DNA of 64,000 bases, taken from Deinococcus sp. QL22 (GTDB lineage: Bacteria > Deinococcota > Deinococci > Deinococcales > Deinococcaceae). Where the stretch lies: positions 2,850,001 through 2,914,000 of the forward strand of contig NZ_CP097149.1 in assembly GCF_023370075.1 (NCBI RefSeq), read 5' to 3'. The first letter of the stretch is position 1. Each line of letters opens with the position of its first letter. The position numbers and the translations under genes were made by a program. Under the pieces are notes generated by a model, which did no database searches, had not been told where the DNA came from, and saw only the letters and a program-made list of their open reading frames with translations. This document shows positions 1 through 12,391 of the stretch, in pieces.

Positions 1-963
1 ATCATCATCGAAGCCGTGTTTGAAAACATGGACGTGAAGAAGGACATTTTCACGCGCCTGGACGGAATTGCTAAGCCCGGCGCGATTCTGGCGAGCAATA
101 CCAGCACCCTCGACGTAAACGAAATTGCCAGCGTCACATCACGTCCCGAAAGTGTGATCGGTCTGCACTTTTTCAGCCCCGCCAACGTGATGAAGTTGCT
201 GGAAATCGTTCGGGCTGAGAAAACCAGTGCGTCGGTATTGGCGACCAGCATGGCCCTTGCCCGCAAAATCAGGAAAGTGGGCGTGGTGGTGGGCGTCTGT
301 GACGGCTTCGTGGGCAACCGCATGGTGCACCGCTACGGCGATGAGGCCCGCAAGTTGGTGGAAGAAGGTGCGAACCCGCAGGACGTGGACGCCGCCATGC
401 ACGCGCTGGGGCTGGCGATGGGGCCGTTCGAAATGTCAGATATGGCAGGGCTGGATATCGGCTATTCCATCCGGCAGCATCAGGCGAAGGTGCGCGGCGA
501 ACCGCAACCCGACGGCTGGCTAGACCGGATTGTGGCGCAGGGCCGTAAGGGTCAGAAAACGCAGGCTGGAATCTACGACTACCCCGACGGCAGAAAGCCT
601 GTGCCCAGCACCGAAACGTCAGACCTGATCGCCACTTACCGCAGTGAAAAAGGCCTTCAGACCCGCGAACTCAGCCCGCAGGAAATCACCGAGCGGCTGG
701 CCTACAGTCTGGTCAATGAGGGCGCGAAAATTCTGGAAGAAGGCATTGCCCAGCGTGCCGGAGACATTGACGTGATCTACATTTACGGCTATGGATTTCC
801 CGCCTACCGGGGCGGCCCCATGCAGTACGCCGATGAAATGGGCCTGAGCAACGTCGCTGCCGCACTGGAAAAATACGGCCAAACGCCCGCGCCTTTGCTG
901 AAGCAATTGGCCGATGAGGGCAAGACCTTTGGGGCATGGGACAAGGAGAAAGGCCGGGGTTAA
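1..963 (+). CDS. 3-hydroxyacyl-CoA dehydrogenase, C-terminal part (partial)
   Basis: The frame is open from the first base, so the gene begins left of the window; 320 residues are visible. It shows the NAD-dependent 3-hydroxyacyl-CoA dehydrogenase fold used in fatty-acid beta-oxidation. GLHFFSP carries the catalytic His, the following MKLLEIV the partner Glu, and GVCDGFVGNRMV ends the N-terminal domain. Two helical C-terminal domains follow, the second containing GYGFPAYRGGPM, as in FadB/FadJ-type multifunctional proteins. Whether an enoyl-CoA hydratase domain precedes it cannot be seen. A strong hairpin terminator follows the stop codon. Confidence 0.9.
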   Translation: MIIEAVFENMDVKKDIFTRLDGIAKPGAILASNTSTLDVNEIASVTSRPESVIGLHFFSPANVMKLLEIVRAEKTSASVLATSMALARKIRKVGVVVGVCDGFVGNRMVHRYGDEARKLVEEGANPQDVDAAMHALGLAMGPFEMSDMAGLDIGYSIRQHQAKVRGEPQPDGWLDRIVAQGRKGQKTQAGIYDYPDGRKPVPSTETSDLIATYRSEKGLQTRELSPQEITERLAYSLVNEGAKILEEGIAQRAGDIDVIYIYGYGFPAYRGGPMQYADEMGLSNVAAALEKYGQTPAPLLKQLADEGKTFGAWDKEKGRG

Positions 964-993
964 GGCGCTCTGAGTTTTGGATAACCAAGACCC

Positions 994-1041
994 CAAATAG
1001 AAGGGACGCAGACTGAAACTGGTCTGCGTCCCTTCTATTTG
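994..1041. terminator. Bidirectional hairpin terminator
   Basis: A 19-bp perfect stem (995-1013 with 1022-1040, extended by a C-G pair) with an 8-nt loop separates the convergent 3-hydroxyacyl-CoA dehydrogenase and DppC-like genes. The A/T-rich outer ends of the arms give U-rich tails in both directions. Confidence 0.85.
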
Positions 1042-1060
1042 TCTTTCAGAGTTTCTGGCT

Positions 1061-2065
<1,005 letters not shown>

Positions 2066-2102
2066 GGGGTTCCCCCTGTGATTGGAAAGGGCTTGACGGG
2101 TC

Positions 2103-3131
<1,029 letters not shown>

Positions 3132-3514
3132 GGAAAAGCCCCCCTTCTGAAAGTAGAAATTCTTGAACTCTGGAAACGGCAAAAAATCGGAAGCGGAAGA
3201 CAGGTGATGAGGTTGCCAGATTGGGGCTAGGGCCAGTTTAACTGCCCTGCACTGAACTCGGATCATTCGGCCAGAAGCGGTCAGTTACAGCAAAGGGGGC
3301 AAGGTCGGCCAGTACAGGCCAGCCCCACCCCCATCGACTTAGTATTGAACGTTTGCTGTGCCGTACCAAGCGGATTCCAGAATGCAGTCGGCTCCCGGCG
3401 TTCTTCTGGGGGCAGACGGAATAGCGGAATCCGCCTTGTTCCTACTCGCTCTGCTGCGCAGCTTTGCAAGTCCGCTCCGGAAGTGCAGTGCTGTTCTGCA
3501 CTTCCGGAAAGAAC
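3132..3514. other. 383-bp intergenic region between solute-binding protein and permease genes
   Basis: I see no gene. It contains an inverted repeat GCGGATTCC/GGAATCCGC (3370-3378 and 3426-3434), a core AGCTGCGCAGCAGAGCG (complement strand, about 3449-3465) that recurs near 21190, and the 12-bp hairpin at 3477-3507. It resembles a small dispersed non-coding repeat inserted in the operon. Confidence 0.5.
3477..3507 (-). terminator. Intra-operon hairpin after solute-binding protein gene
   Basis: A perfect 12-bp stem (CCGGAAGTGCAG with its complement at 3496-3507) and 7-nt loop begins 7 nt past the solute-binding protein stop codon. It lacks a U-run. It may stabilise the binding-protein mRNA or attenuate read-through into the permease genes, which would explain high binding-protein to permease ratios; this is inferred. 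Confidence 0.55.
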
Positions 3515-5107
<1,593 letters not shown>

Positions 5108-5159
5108 GGAACCTCCAAACATTCCGCCACACGTTCGCCGCCCCCTGATGAGGGCGTCC

Positions 5160-5188
5160 AATCATGAATGGCGGATAAAAAGTGTCAA
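5160..5188 (-). promoter_or_regulatory. Likely promoter of the peptide transporter operon
   Basis: Reading the complement, a perfect TTGACA (5183-5188) is followed after 16-17 nt by CATGAT/ATGATT (5160-5166). This lies about 55 bp upstream of the solute-binding protein start codon. Confidence 0.4.
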
Positions 5189-5343
5189 GCGTGCGCTTAG
5201 GGTAGGGGTGCAGACAGAGGGTGTCAAGCCAAAAGATTCCGGTTGACAATTGACCGCCTGTCAGAGGTTGGGCCGCGACAGACGTAAAGGCGCGGCCAGT
5301 TCTTTTTAACCGTCATATAACCGCTCTACGCCATGCTTTGCCC

Positions 5344-6621
5344 ATGAATAGAAACCTTTCCCTCTTGGCTGTGACCGGAACCCTTGCGTTGGGGGGGTTG
5401 GTCGGCTACGGCCTGAATGAACGCAGTAACGCGCAGGTGACCCCCACCACTCCTGCGCCCATCACCACGAGTGTGCAGTCCAGCACTGGAACAGATGACA
5501 CTGGCACCTACGACAATGGCCGCGCCCGCACCGAGGCTGAAGCCAACACCGTGCAGGTCGTGAAGCAGCGCCAAAATGGGCTGGTGTACATCGGCGTGAC
5601 AGAAGGGGCCGACGACAGTGCCGAAGCCCAGATGCGCCAGCGCCTTCAGGATCAATTTGGCTTTCCCACCCCGGAAGGTGGCGAAGCTCGTACAGGCACA
5701 GGCAGCGGCTTTTTCGTCAACGCGGCGGGCGACATCATTACCAACAACCATGTGGTCGAGGGAGCCAGCGAAATTACCATTCGGCTGCACGGTTCCAAAA
5801 AGACCTATAAGGCCAAAGTGGTGGGCCGCGCCCCCGACTTCGATCTGGCCCTGATCCGTGCCGAGGGATTGCCCGCCGGAGCCATCCAACCGATTCCGCT
5901 GGGCGACAGTACCAAGCTCGACGTGGGCCTGAAAGCCATTGCGATGGGCGCACCTTTCGGGCTGGATTTCAGCGTGTCGGAGGGCATTATCAGCAGCCTT
6001 GAGCGCACGGCTCCGGTGGGCACCAGAGAGGTCTATCAGCAGGTTATTCAGACGGACGCGGCCATCAATCCCGGCAACAGCGGCGGGCCTCTCCTGAACA
6101 GCGCGGGCGACCTGATCGGCGTAAATACCCAGATCCTGACCGGCGGCATCGGCCAGAGCGCGGGGGTCGGCTTTGCCATTCCAGTCAACACTGTTGCCAA
6201 ACTGTTGCCGCAGCTTCAGGCGGCAGGCGGCAAAGTGGTGCAAACGCCCACGCTGGGGATTCAGTTCACTGACCTCAGTCTGCTCAGTGACGAAGACCGC
6301 CAGCAGGCCAATTTGCCCGCCGCTGGCGCACTCCTTCAGCGGGTGTACCCGAATAGCCCTGCCGCCGCTGCTGGTCTGACTGCCGCAACGGGCAACAACG
6401 TGAGCCTGAACACGCCCGGTCAGGCCGACGAATCCGTAGCCACAGACGGCGATATCATTACTGCCATCGACGGCCAGGCCATCACTGAAGGCGAAGATCT
6501 GCGCCGCCTGGTGCTGGGCAAAAGCATCGGAGACAGCATCAAACTGACGGTTCAGCGTGATGGTAAGAAGCGGGACGTAACAGTGAACTTGCAGGTTTTC
6601 ACGTTGCCTACCACCGAGTAA
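5344..6621 (+). CDS. Trypsin-like serine protease with PDZ domain (HtrA/DegP family)
   Basis: A 425-residue exported or membrane-anchored protease. An N-terminal hydrophobic segment (residues 5-22) is followed by a low-complexity Thr/Ser/Pro linker and the S1C protease domain. The catalytic triad is visible: His136 in TNNHVVEG, Asp167 in DFDLALI and Ser246 in NPGNSGGPL. A single PDZ domain covers about residues 295-420, with an insert near GNNVSLNTPG. The role is probably envelope protein quality control. ATG at 5344 is preferred over the TTG two codons upstream. It is divergent from the peptide transporter operon. Confidence 0.92.
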   Translation: MNRNLSLLAVTGTLALGGLVGYGLNERSNAQVTPTTPAPITTSVQSSTGTDDTGTYDNGRARTEAEANTVQVVKQRQNGLVYIGVTEGADDSAEAQMRQRLQDQFGFPTPEGGEARTGTGSGFFVNAAGDIITNNHVVEGASEITIRLHGSKKTYKAKVVGRAPDFDLALIRAEGLPAGAIQPIPLGDSTKLDVGLKAIAMGAPFGLDFSVSEGIISSLERTAPVGTREVYQQVIQTDAAINPGNSGGPLLNSAGDLIGVNTQILTGGIGQSAGVGFAIPVNTVAKLLPQLQAAGGKVVQTPTLGIQFTDLSLLSDEDRQQANLPAAGALLQRVYPNSPAAAAGLTAATGNNVSLNTPGQADESVATDGDIITAIDGQAITEGEDLRRLVLGKSIGDSIKLTVQRDGKKRDVTVNLQVFTLPTTE

Positions 6622-6665
6622 GCACTCCGCTTCAGCCGACCAATAAACTCACCCGAACAGAAAAA

Positions 6666-6974
6666 CTAGCCGAACAGTGGCCCCAGATCGGTCATCTGTC
6701 CCGTCGCCTCCGCGCCCCTGAAGGTGTAACTACCGAAAATGTCCAGATACCCCGCCCGCGAAAGTTGGCGGGTTTGTCCACTTGGCCCGGTGGCCTGCAC
6801 TGCGTCGCCGCGCACCGTAAAGCGGTATTCGCCCACTTCGCGCACCTCTTGACGGCGGCCCCGGCCATGCAGGACGCAGGCAGCCACCCGGAATTCCCGC
6901 CCACCACGCACCGCCAAGAAGTCCAGCAGGGCAGAAGCAGCGATGGGTGCGGAAGCTGGAGCGGGAGCCGACAT
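6666..6974 (-). CDS. Conserved hypothetical protein, 102 residues
   Basis: I do not recognise a family. The protein is soluble: an Ala/Pro-rich N-terminus, then alternating charged and hydrophobic strands (FRVAACVLHGRGRRQEVREV, YRFTVRGDAVQATG), suggesting a small beta-rich fold. Codon use is typical of the neighbours. A TATCTT box lies 9 nt upstream of the ATG, consistent with a leaderless or near-leaderless transcript. It is convergent with the protease gene, 44 bp away. Confidence 0.6.
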   Translation of the reverse strand: MSAPAPASAPIAASALLDFLAVRGGREFRVAACVLHGRGRRQEVREVGEYRFTVRGDAVQATGPSGQTRQLSRAGYLDIFGSYTFRGAEATGQMTDLGPLFG

Positions 6975-7147
6975 GGAGCAGGAAAGATAGCAGGTTGGGG
7001 TGGGTTGGGTGGAAAGGTAGGGCGGGACGCCGCTGAATTACCCCCTCTGCTCCGTAACTCTGCGAGTCCCGCAAGGGCGAGGGCAACCGCATACAGTTCA
7101 CTTGCGATCTTTTCTCAGACCCCTAGGCACTCGACCTTTGGACGCCC

Positions 7148-7951
7148 TTAGCTCACCACTGTTCCTGCCCCGTCCAGCGCCGCCGTGATCGGCAGTCCGG
7201 CGCGTGCATCGCCAAAAATGACCCGCTTCACACCGCCCTGTACGGCCTCGGCAGCTCCCAGCACCTTCTTTTTCATGCGGTCTTGGGCGAACTCCAGGTA
7301 GCTTTCCACGTCGGCGGCGGGGATGGCCCGGATCAGGCTGGCTTCGTCGGGATAATGGCGCAGCAGGCCCGGAACATTGCTGAGCAGCAGCAGCGCGTCG
7401 GCCTTCAGGGCCACGGCGAGGGCAGCGGCGGCGCGGTCTCCGTCCACATTGATCGCCACGCCCTCATAACTGGCAGCGGGCGGCGTCAGCACAGGCAGGT
7501 AGCCCGCGTTCAGCAGCAGATCAATCAGGCCAGTGTTCACGCGCTCCACAGTTCCAGTGTGGTCGCCGCGCAGCACCTTCACCTTGCCGTTTTCTACAGC
7601 CCGCACGCTGTCTTTGTGCCGTCCCTCAAAAATCCGGCCATCCAGCCCGCTCAGGCCCACCGCATTCACACCGAGGCGTTGCAGCCGCTCCACGATGCCC
7701 TTGTTGATCTTGCCGCAGTACACCATCTCGAAAATTTCGAGCGTTTGGCGGTCTGTAAAGCGCGAAGTGTAGCCGCTGGGACTGGTCACAAATTTGGGTG
7801 GGTGGCCCAAGGCTTCGGCCACGCGGTTGGTTTCGCCACTGCCGCCGTGCACCAAAATCAGCCGCTCTCCGGTTTTCCAACGGGCGGCCAGGTCTGCACA
7901 GACGGCGTCGTAATCTATTCCGGCACTTCCGCCGACCTTCACAACAATCAT
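7148..7951 (-). CDS. lysZ: [LysW]-aminoadipate kinase (LysZ, ArgB-like)
   Basis: A 267-residue amino-acid kinase. MIVVKVGGSAG opens the nucleotide-binding domain, VHGGSGETNRVAEALG binds the acidic substrate, and LLSNVPGLL and the Lys-rich C-terminus (MKKKVLGAAEAV) bind ATP. In the Deinococcus-Thermus lysine pathway this enzyme phosphorylates alpha-aminoadipate attached to the carrier LysW. The alternative, N-acetylglutamate kinase, is less likely because a LysY-type partner is also in this window. The start at 7951 fits MIVVKVGGS and a TANNNT box 7 nt upstream; the frame runs 27 codons further without support. Confidence 0.85.
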   Translation of the reverse strand: MIVVKVGGSAGIDYDAVCADLAARWKTGERLILVHGGSGETNRVAEALGHPPKFVTSPSGYTSRFTDRQTLEIFEMVYCGKINKGIVERLQRLGVNAVGLSGLDGRIFEGRHKDSVRAVENGKVKVLRGDHTGTVERVNTGLIDLLLNAGYLPVLTPPAASYEGVAINVDGDRAAAALAVALKADALLLLSNVPGLLRHYPDEASLIRAIPAADVESYLEFAQDRMKKKVLGAAEAVQGGVKRVIFGDARAGLPITAALDGAGTVVS

Positions 7952-7958
7952 GTGTGCA

Positions 7959-7964
7959 AACCTA
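7959..7964 (-). promoter_or_regulatory. -10 box of lysZ (leaderless)
   Basis: TAGGTT on the complement, 7 nt before the ATG at 7951, so transcription should begin at or next to the start codon. Confidence 0.5.
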
Positions 7965-7971
7965 TCACATG

Positions 7972-8280
7972 TTAAGCATTCAGTCGAGCTACCATCCATA
8001 TGCCAAGTATAACAACGGAAGTAATCAGCCACACCAGCGCTGTGCGTTTGTAGACCCGCTGGTAGGATTCTTTAGAAGTTTTGTGCCGCCAGAGCTGCTG
8101 CGCCAGCCCCGATCCCAGCCACCCGCCCCAAAATTCGTACCTGTGCAGGCGATCTTCCGAGATGCGCCAGCGGTGGGCAGTAGCCAGACTTTTATCGTGC
8201 CATACGGCCAAGAAAGCGACCAGGCTCCACACCAACTGCCAGCCGACAAATACACTCATGGCAAGGTCAAAGGTGTTCAT
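7972..8280 (-). CDS. DUF1294 family membrane protein
   Basis: A 102-residue protein with two or three predicted membrane helices: residues about 8-28 (VFVGWQLVWSLVAFLAVWHD), a weaker middle segment around FWGGWLGSGLAQQLW, and a C-terminal helix (LVWLITSVVILGIWMV). The middle motif WRISEDRLHRYEFWGGWLG followed by RHKTSKESYQ is the DUF1294 signature. Function is unknown. A GTG lies one codon upstream of the chosen ATG, close to AAGGG. The gene starts upstream of lysZ, with its stop 20 bp from the lysZ start. Confidence 0.75.
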   Translation of the reverse strand: MNTFDLAMSVFVGWQLVWSLVAFLAVWHDKSLATAHRWRISEDRLHRYEFWGGWLGSGLAQQLWRHKTSKESYQRVYKRTALVWLITSVVILGIWMVARLNA

Positions 8281-8378
8281 CACACCCTTATTTTGCTCCA
8301 GTCGTATTTGCGAAAGGTCAGCCTAAATCCTTGCTCTACAGTCAGTTAAGCCGACTTAAGCTGCCTGCACACCAAGAT

Positions 8379-8705
8379 TTATAATCCAAACATTCCCCGC
8401 TGCTGTGGCTGCACCAAGTCCAGATATTCAGAATGCTCGCGGATAAATGCGGCCACGAACGGGCACATGGGCACTACATCCACCTGACGCGCCCGTGCAT
8501 CGTCCAGTGCGGCCTGAACCAGAATTTTGCCCAGGCCTTGGCCTTCGTGTCCTTCCTCAATTTCGGTGTGCGTCAACATGATAGACGGCCCGGCGGGGCG
8601 GTATTCGGCCACGCCCACCACGCGGCCAGCCAGCTTCAGTTCATAGCGCCGCTCGGCCTCGTTGTTGTGGACTTCGGTGGGTTGTGCAGCGTCGTTGGCG
8701 GTCAT
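8379..8705 (-). CDS. GNAT family N-acetyltransferase (YidJ/YjdJ-like, short)
   Basis: A 108-residue minimal GNAT protein. The acetyl-CoA pyrophosphate loop is EGHEGQGLGKILV at about residues 52-64, followed by a helix and VVPMCPFVAAFI, typical of the one-domain family that includes human NATD1. Substrate is unknown. It lies just after the YjjX-like gene, and a TAGGCT box overlaps the end of that gene, suggesting an internal promoter. Confidence 0.85.
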   Translation of the reverse strand: MTANDAAQPTEVHNNEAERRYELKLAGRVVGVAEYRPAGPSIMLTHTEIEEGHEGQGLGKILVQAALDDARARQVDVVPMCPFVAAFIREHSEYLDLVQPQQRGMFGL

Positions 8706-8710
8706 GCCAG

Positions 8711-8716
8711 AGCCTA
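8711..8716 (-). promoter_or_regulatory. -10 box of GNAT gene (leaderless)
   Basis: TAGGCT on the complement, 5 nt before the ATG at 8705; it lies at the very end of the upstream YjjX-like gene. Confidence 0.35.
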
Positions 8717-9286
8717 AAGCATAGAAGGTACTCGAATCTGTTGATCAAAACCGTACAACTCTGCAGTGAGGAATGATGCCAGCGCCAGCGCCAAGCCCAG
8801 TCGCCATACGTCGGCCCGGTCAGTCAGCCCAGCCGTCAGCACGCCCACGCTGCCCACGCCGCGCTTTACGTCCACTGTTCCCAGCAGGGCGTCCATGACG
8901 CTGCCAAGTTCCTCCCCCCCTTGCACGCGGGCGAGCACCGGGGGCGGCAGGCGCATTTCTGCCGTTCGGACGGTTTCTAGCCTGCCTGTGTGGGCCACAG
9001 CCACCATGCCAAACAGCCAGCCATTGCCGTCAGCGTCTATCCGCACTCCGCCTTCCAGGCCCACGCCCCAGGCGTCGGCGCTCTGCTCGGCCTCGGCCAA
9101 TTTCACCGCCGCCCACGCCCGGTTCACTGCTCCCCGCCGCGTTTCTTCCTCGCCCAAAGGTTGGTCGGGCACGCCGCTAGGCACGTTCTGGCCCATAACC
9201 ACAGCGGGCGGTTGCAGTTGCCCAAACACTTCCTGCACGGGCCGCACTTTGGCCGGATTTTGGCTGCCCACCACCACCCACCTCAT
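8714..9286 (-). CDS. Inosine/xanthosine triphosphatase (YjjX family)
   Basis: A 190-residue house-cleaning nucleotide phosphatase. VGSQNPAKVRPVQEVF at the N-terminus and SGVPDQPLGEEETRRGAVNR are the YjjX signature; GVGLEGGV continues the nucleotide-binding fold. Such enzymes hydrolyse ITP and XTP to keep deaminated purines out of nucleic acids, which suits a radiation-tolerant organism. It overlaps the upstream DinB-like gene by four bases (ATGA), so translation is coupled. Confidence 0.85.
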   Translation of the reverse strand: MRWVVVGSQNPAKVRPVQEVFGQLQPPAVVMGQNVPSGVPDQPLGEEETRRGAVNRAWAAVKLAEAEQSADAWGVGLEGGVRIDADGNGWLFGMVAVAHTGRLETVRTAEMRLPPPVLARVQGGEELGSVMDALLGTVDVKRGVGSVGVLTAGLTDRADVWRLGLALALASFLTAELYGFDQQIRVPSML

Positions 9287-9729
9287 CCGCCGATTCCCCC
9301 ACCGATCTCCGGGTCTTCGCCGCTCCAGTCACCGTGCAAGCGCCGCATCAGGGCCACTTGCCCCCAGTGGTAGGCATTGTGAACGGCCAGATCGGTCAAC
9401 ATATCGCGTGCCCGCTCGGACGGGTCTTCGGCCAACATCACGGCTTCGGCCAGCGCCAAGGCAACTTCTAGCCGCAGGTGCGCCAGTTGTCCGGCGGTAG
9501 GCGGCGTACTCGGCCACACCTCCAACCCTTCCGGCCAGGCCGCCGCCCGTCCCGACGCCAGATCGAGGCTGGCCCGCATGGTGGCGCTGAGGTGATGAAG
9601 CACGTCTGCGATGGTGTAGGGCAGCCCCGGCACACGCTTCGCCGCAACCTCAAAGGTCAGATTCTCCAGGATGTAGTCCGGCTCCCGGAAGGCGGCGCTG
9701 CCTCCCAAAGAGGCTTGCAACAGGTTCAT
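9283..9729 (-). CDS. DinB-like four-helix protein
   Basis: A 148-residue all-helical protein. The metal-ligand pattern of DinB/YfiT-type bundles is visible: His in VLHHLSATM (about residue 45) and HNAYHWGQVALMRR near the C-terminus. Members are enriched in Deinococcus and include thiol-transferases and DNA-damage-induced proteins; the reaction here is unknown. It is the first gene of a coupled pair with the YjjX-like gene. Confidence 0.8.
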   Translation of the reverse strand: MNLLQASLGGSAAFREPDYILENLTFEVAAKRVPGLPYTIADVLHHLSATMRASLDLASGRAAAWPEGLEVWPSTPPTAGQLAHLRLEVALALAEAVMLAEDPSERARDMLTDLAVHNAYHWGQVALMRRLHGDWSGEDPEIGGGIGG

Positions 9730-9735
9730 GCGCTC

Positions 9736-9741
9736 AGGCTA
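9736..9741 (-). promoter_or_regulatory. -10 box of DinB-like gene (leaderless)
   Basis: TAGCCT on the complement, 6 nt before the ATG at 9729. Confidence 0.5.
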
Positions 9742-9924
9742 GCGTTTAAGATCGCTGCGACACATAAACATCACCCAAGCACGGCTATAAGAGTCCGTCA
9801 AGGCCAGCTTTCTGGACTATAAAGCCCGCGTCATGCTGCACCCAGACTCAGCAGGCACACTGTAGGTCAGAAGTAGACGGCACGGTCAGAATCTCTGGCC
9901 CGACTAGAAGCAGGAGACGCCCAA

Positions 9925-10398
9925 ATGACCCCTCAGCCCGACCTCAGACTTTCAGTACCGACGTCCAGCACACCCATCGAAATCCTGTTGGTCGAGGACA
10001 GCGAACCCGATATCATCCTGACCCAGGAAGCCTTTGCCGAAGCTGGTGTCACCAACAACTTGCACGTTACCCGTGACGGCGTAGAAGCCCTCGAATTCTT
10101 GCGCCGAGAAGGGCCATACCGCCTTGTGCCGCGCCCAGACGTGATTTTACTGGATATCAATATGCCGCGTATGAACGGTCTAGAAGTACTGTCGGCCATC
10201 AAGCGCGACCCGAATCTGATGACTATACCCACCATCATGCTGACCACCAGCGCCGCCGATGAGGACATTTTGCGGTCTTATCAGGCGCACGCGGCCAGTT
10301 ATGTGGTCAAACCGATTGAGTTCGATACGTTTTACGCCGCCATTCACGCACTGGGCCGTTACATGCTGAGCATCGTGCGTGCGCCGGGGCCAGACTGA
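9925..10398 (+). CDS. Single-domain response regulator (Rcp1-like receiver)
   Basis: A 157-residue receiver domain without output domain. After a short N-terminal tail it shows ILLVEDSEPDI (acidic pocket), PDVILLDINMPRMNG (phospho-acceptor Asp at about residue 76), TIMLTTSAAD (switch Thr) and SYVVKPIEFD (Lys). This resembles the Rcp1/CheY-like partners of phytochrome or hybrid histidine kinases. No kinase gene is nearby, so the partner is encoded elsewhere. The ATG at 9925 follows GCAGGAGA. Confidence 0.92.
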   Translation: MTPQPDLRLSVPTSSTPIEILLVEDSEPDIILTQEAFAEAGVTNNLHVTRDGVEALEFLRREGPYRLVPRPDVILLDINMPRMNGLEVLSAIKRDPNLMTIPTIMLTTSAADEDILRSYQAHAASYVVKPIEFDTFYAAIHALGRYMLSIVRAPGPD

Positions 10399-10437
10399 GC
10401 CAGAACTAAACAGAGCCAGAACCAAACTGATTGGAGC

Positions 10438-11508
<1,071 letters not shown>

Positions 11509-11567
11509 TCAGCACAAAACCCCGCGCCGAATGTTCCGTATATTTACAAACGTATAGCTAAAGCGTG

Positions 11568-12374
11568 TTACTGCTTGGCATACACAAGGTCAATGACCTT
11601 CAGAAGGTCGGGCTTCAGCATTTCGCCTTTCGCAGCCCGCTCCAGCAGTTGCTCCGGCGTCAGCCAGTCAGCCCCGTTAAAGTCGTCGGGATTCTGGTGG
11701 GGCAAGTCGTTCATATCCACCTCGTAAATCCGCATAAAGCAGCTCACACCTGTATCAAACGGCGAGAGATCACCCAGCACGTGCCATCCCAGGGCGGCCA
11801 CATTCACATTCAGTTCCTCGCGGGCTTCACGGACAAAGGATTCGTCCAACGATTCGCCCGCCAGCGTGTAGCCGCCCACGCTGAAATCCAGCGCCCCCGG
11901 CCAGCGCGGTTTGTGTGCCGCACGGCGCGGAAGCAGCAGTTGGCCCGCACTATTTCGGAAGAAGGCGTTGACGCCCCGCACGCCTTTCACGCCGTCCGAT
12001 ACAGAACGCCACAGCACGCCCGTGACCTCTCCGGCATCGTCTAACCTGTCCAGCAATTCGTCGTCGCCAGCCTCTATCACTCGCCCCAGCAGCGTACTGA
12101 AATAGCCCACTTGTTGCCCCGGCAATGCTGCCCGCAACGCCCACCACAGCGCATGGCCTTCGCGCTCGAAAGCGGCGTCTTCGTTCTCGCCTGCTCCCAA
12201 AAAGGTGGCCCGCATTGGTAAGGGCGACATGGGATCGGCCCTATTGAGCGTGGAATCGAAGGTATCGGCCCAAGCTTCCAGCCTCGCTGCCAGCGCAGTT
12301 GGTACCCCCAGCGTGGCCGGGTCAAGGTTATCTCCGTCCGGTTTCCACAGCGGAAAACAGTGGTAGTCGGCCAT
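11568..12374 (-). CDS. NUDIX hydrolase with extra N-terminal domain
   Basis: A 268-residue two-part protein. Residues 1 to about 125 are not NUDIX: they start MADYHCFPLW and contain AARLEAWADTFDSTLN, a pattern I know only from uncharacterised small proteins. The C-terminal half has the NUDIX box: GGYTLAGESLDESFVREARE, then ELNV (around residues 180-203), followed by a beta-rich tail. The substrate cannot be inferred. The ATG at 12374 is chosen; an in-frame TTG at 12389 is better spaced from GAGAGG in the end of the upstream GH20 gene, so the two genes are probably co-transcribed. Confidence 0.82.
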   Translation of the reverse strand: MADYHCFPLWKPDGDNLDPATLGVPTALAARLEAWADTFDSTLNRADPMSPLPMRATFLGAGENEDAAFEREGHALWWALRAALPGQQVGYFSTLLGRVIEAGDDELLDRLDDAGEVTGVLWRSVSDGVKGVRGVNAFFRNSAGQLLLPRRAAHKPRWPGALDFSVGGYTLAGESLDESFVREAREELNVNVAALGWHVLGDLSPFDTGVSCFMRIYEVDMNDLPHQNPDDFNGADWLTPEQLLERAAKGEMLKPDLLKVIDLVYAKQ

Positions 12375-12391
12375 CAGCTTGAGCGTCAACT

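Noticed and set aside
7113..7140. Possible further copy of the inverted-repeat family
   Set aside because: Only scattered similarity (CTCAGACCCC, CTCGACCTTTGGAC); too weak to assign.
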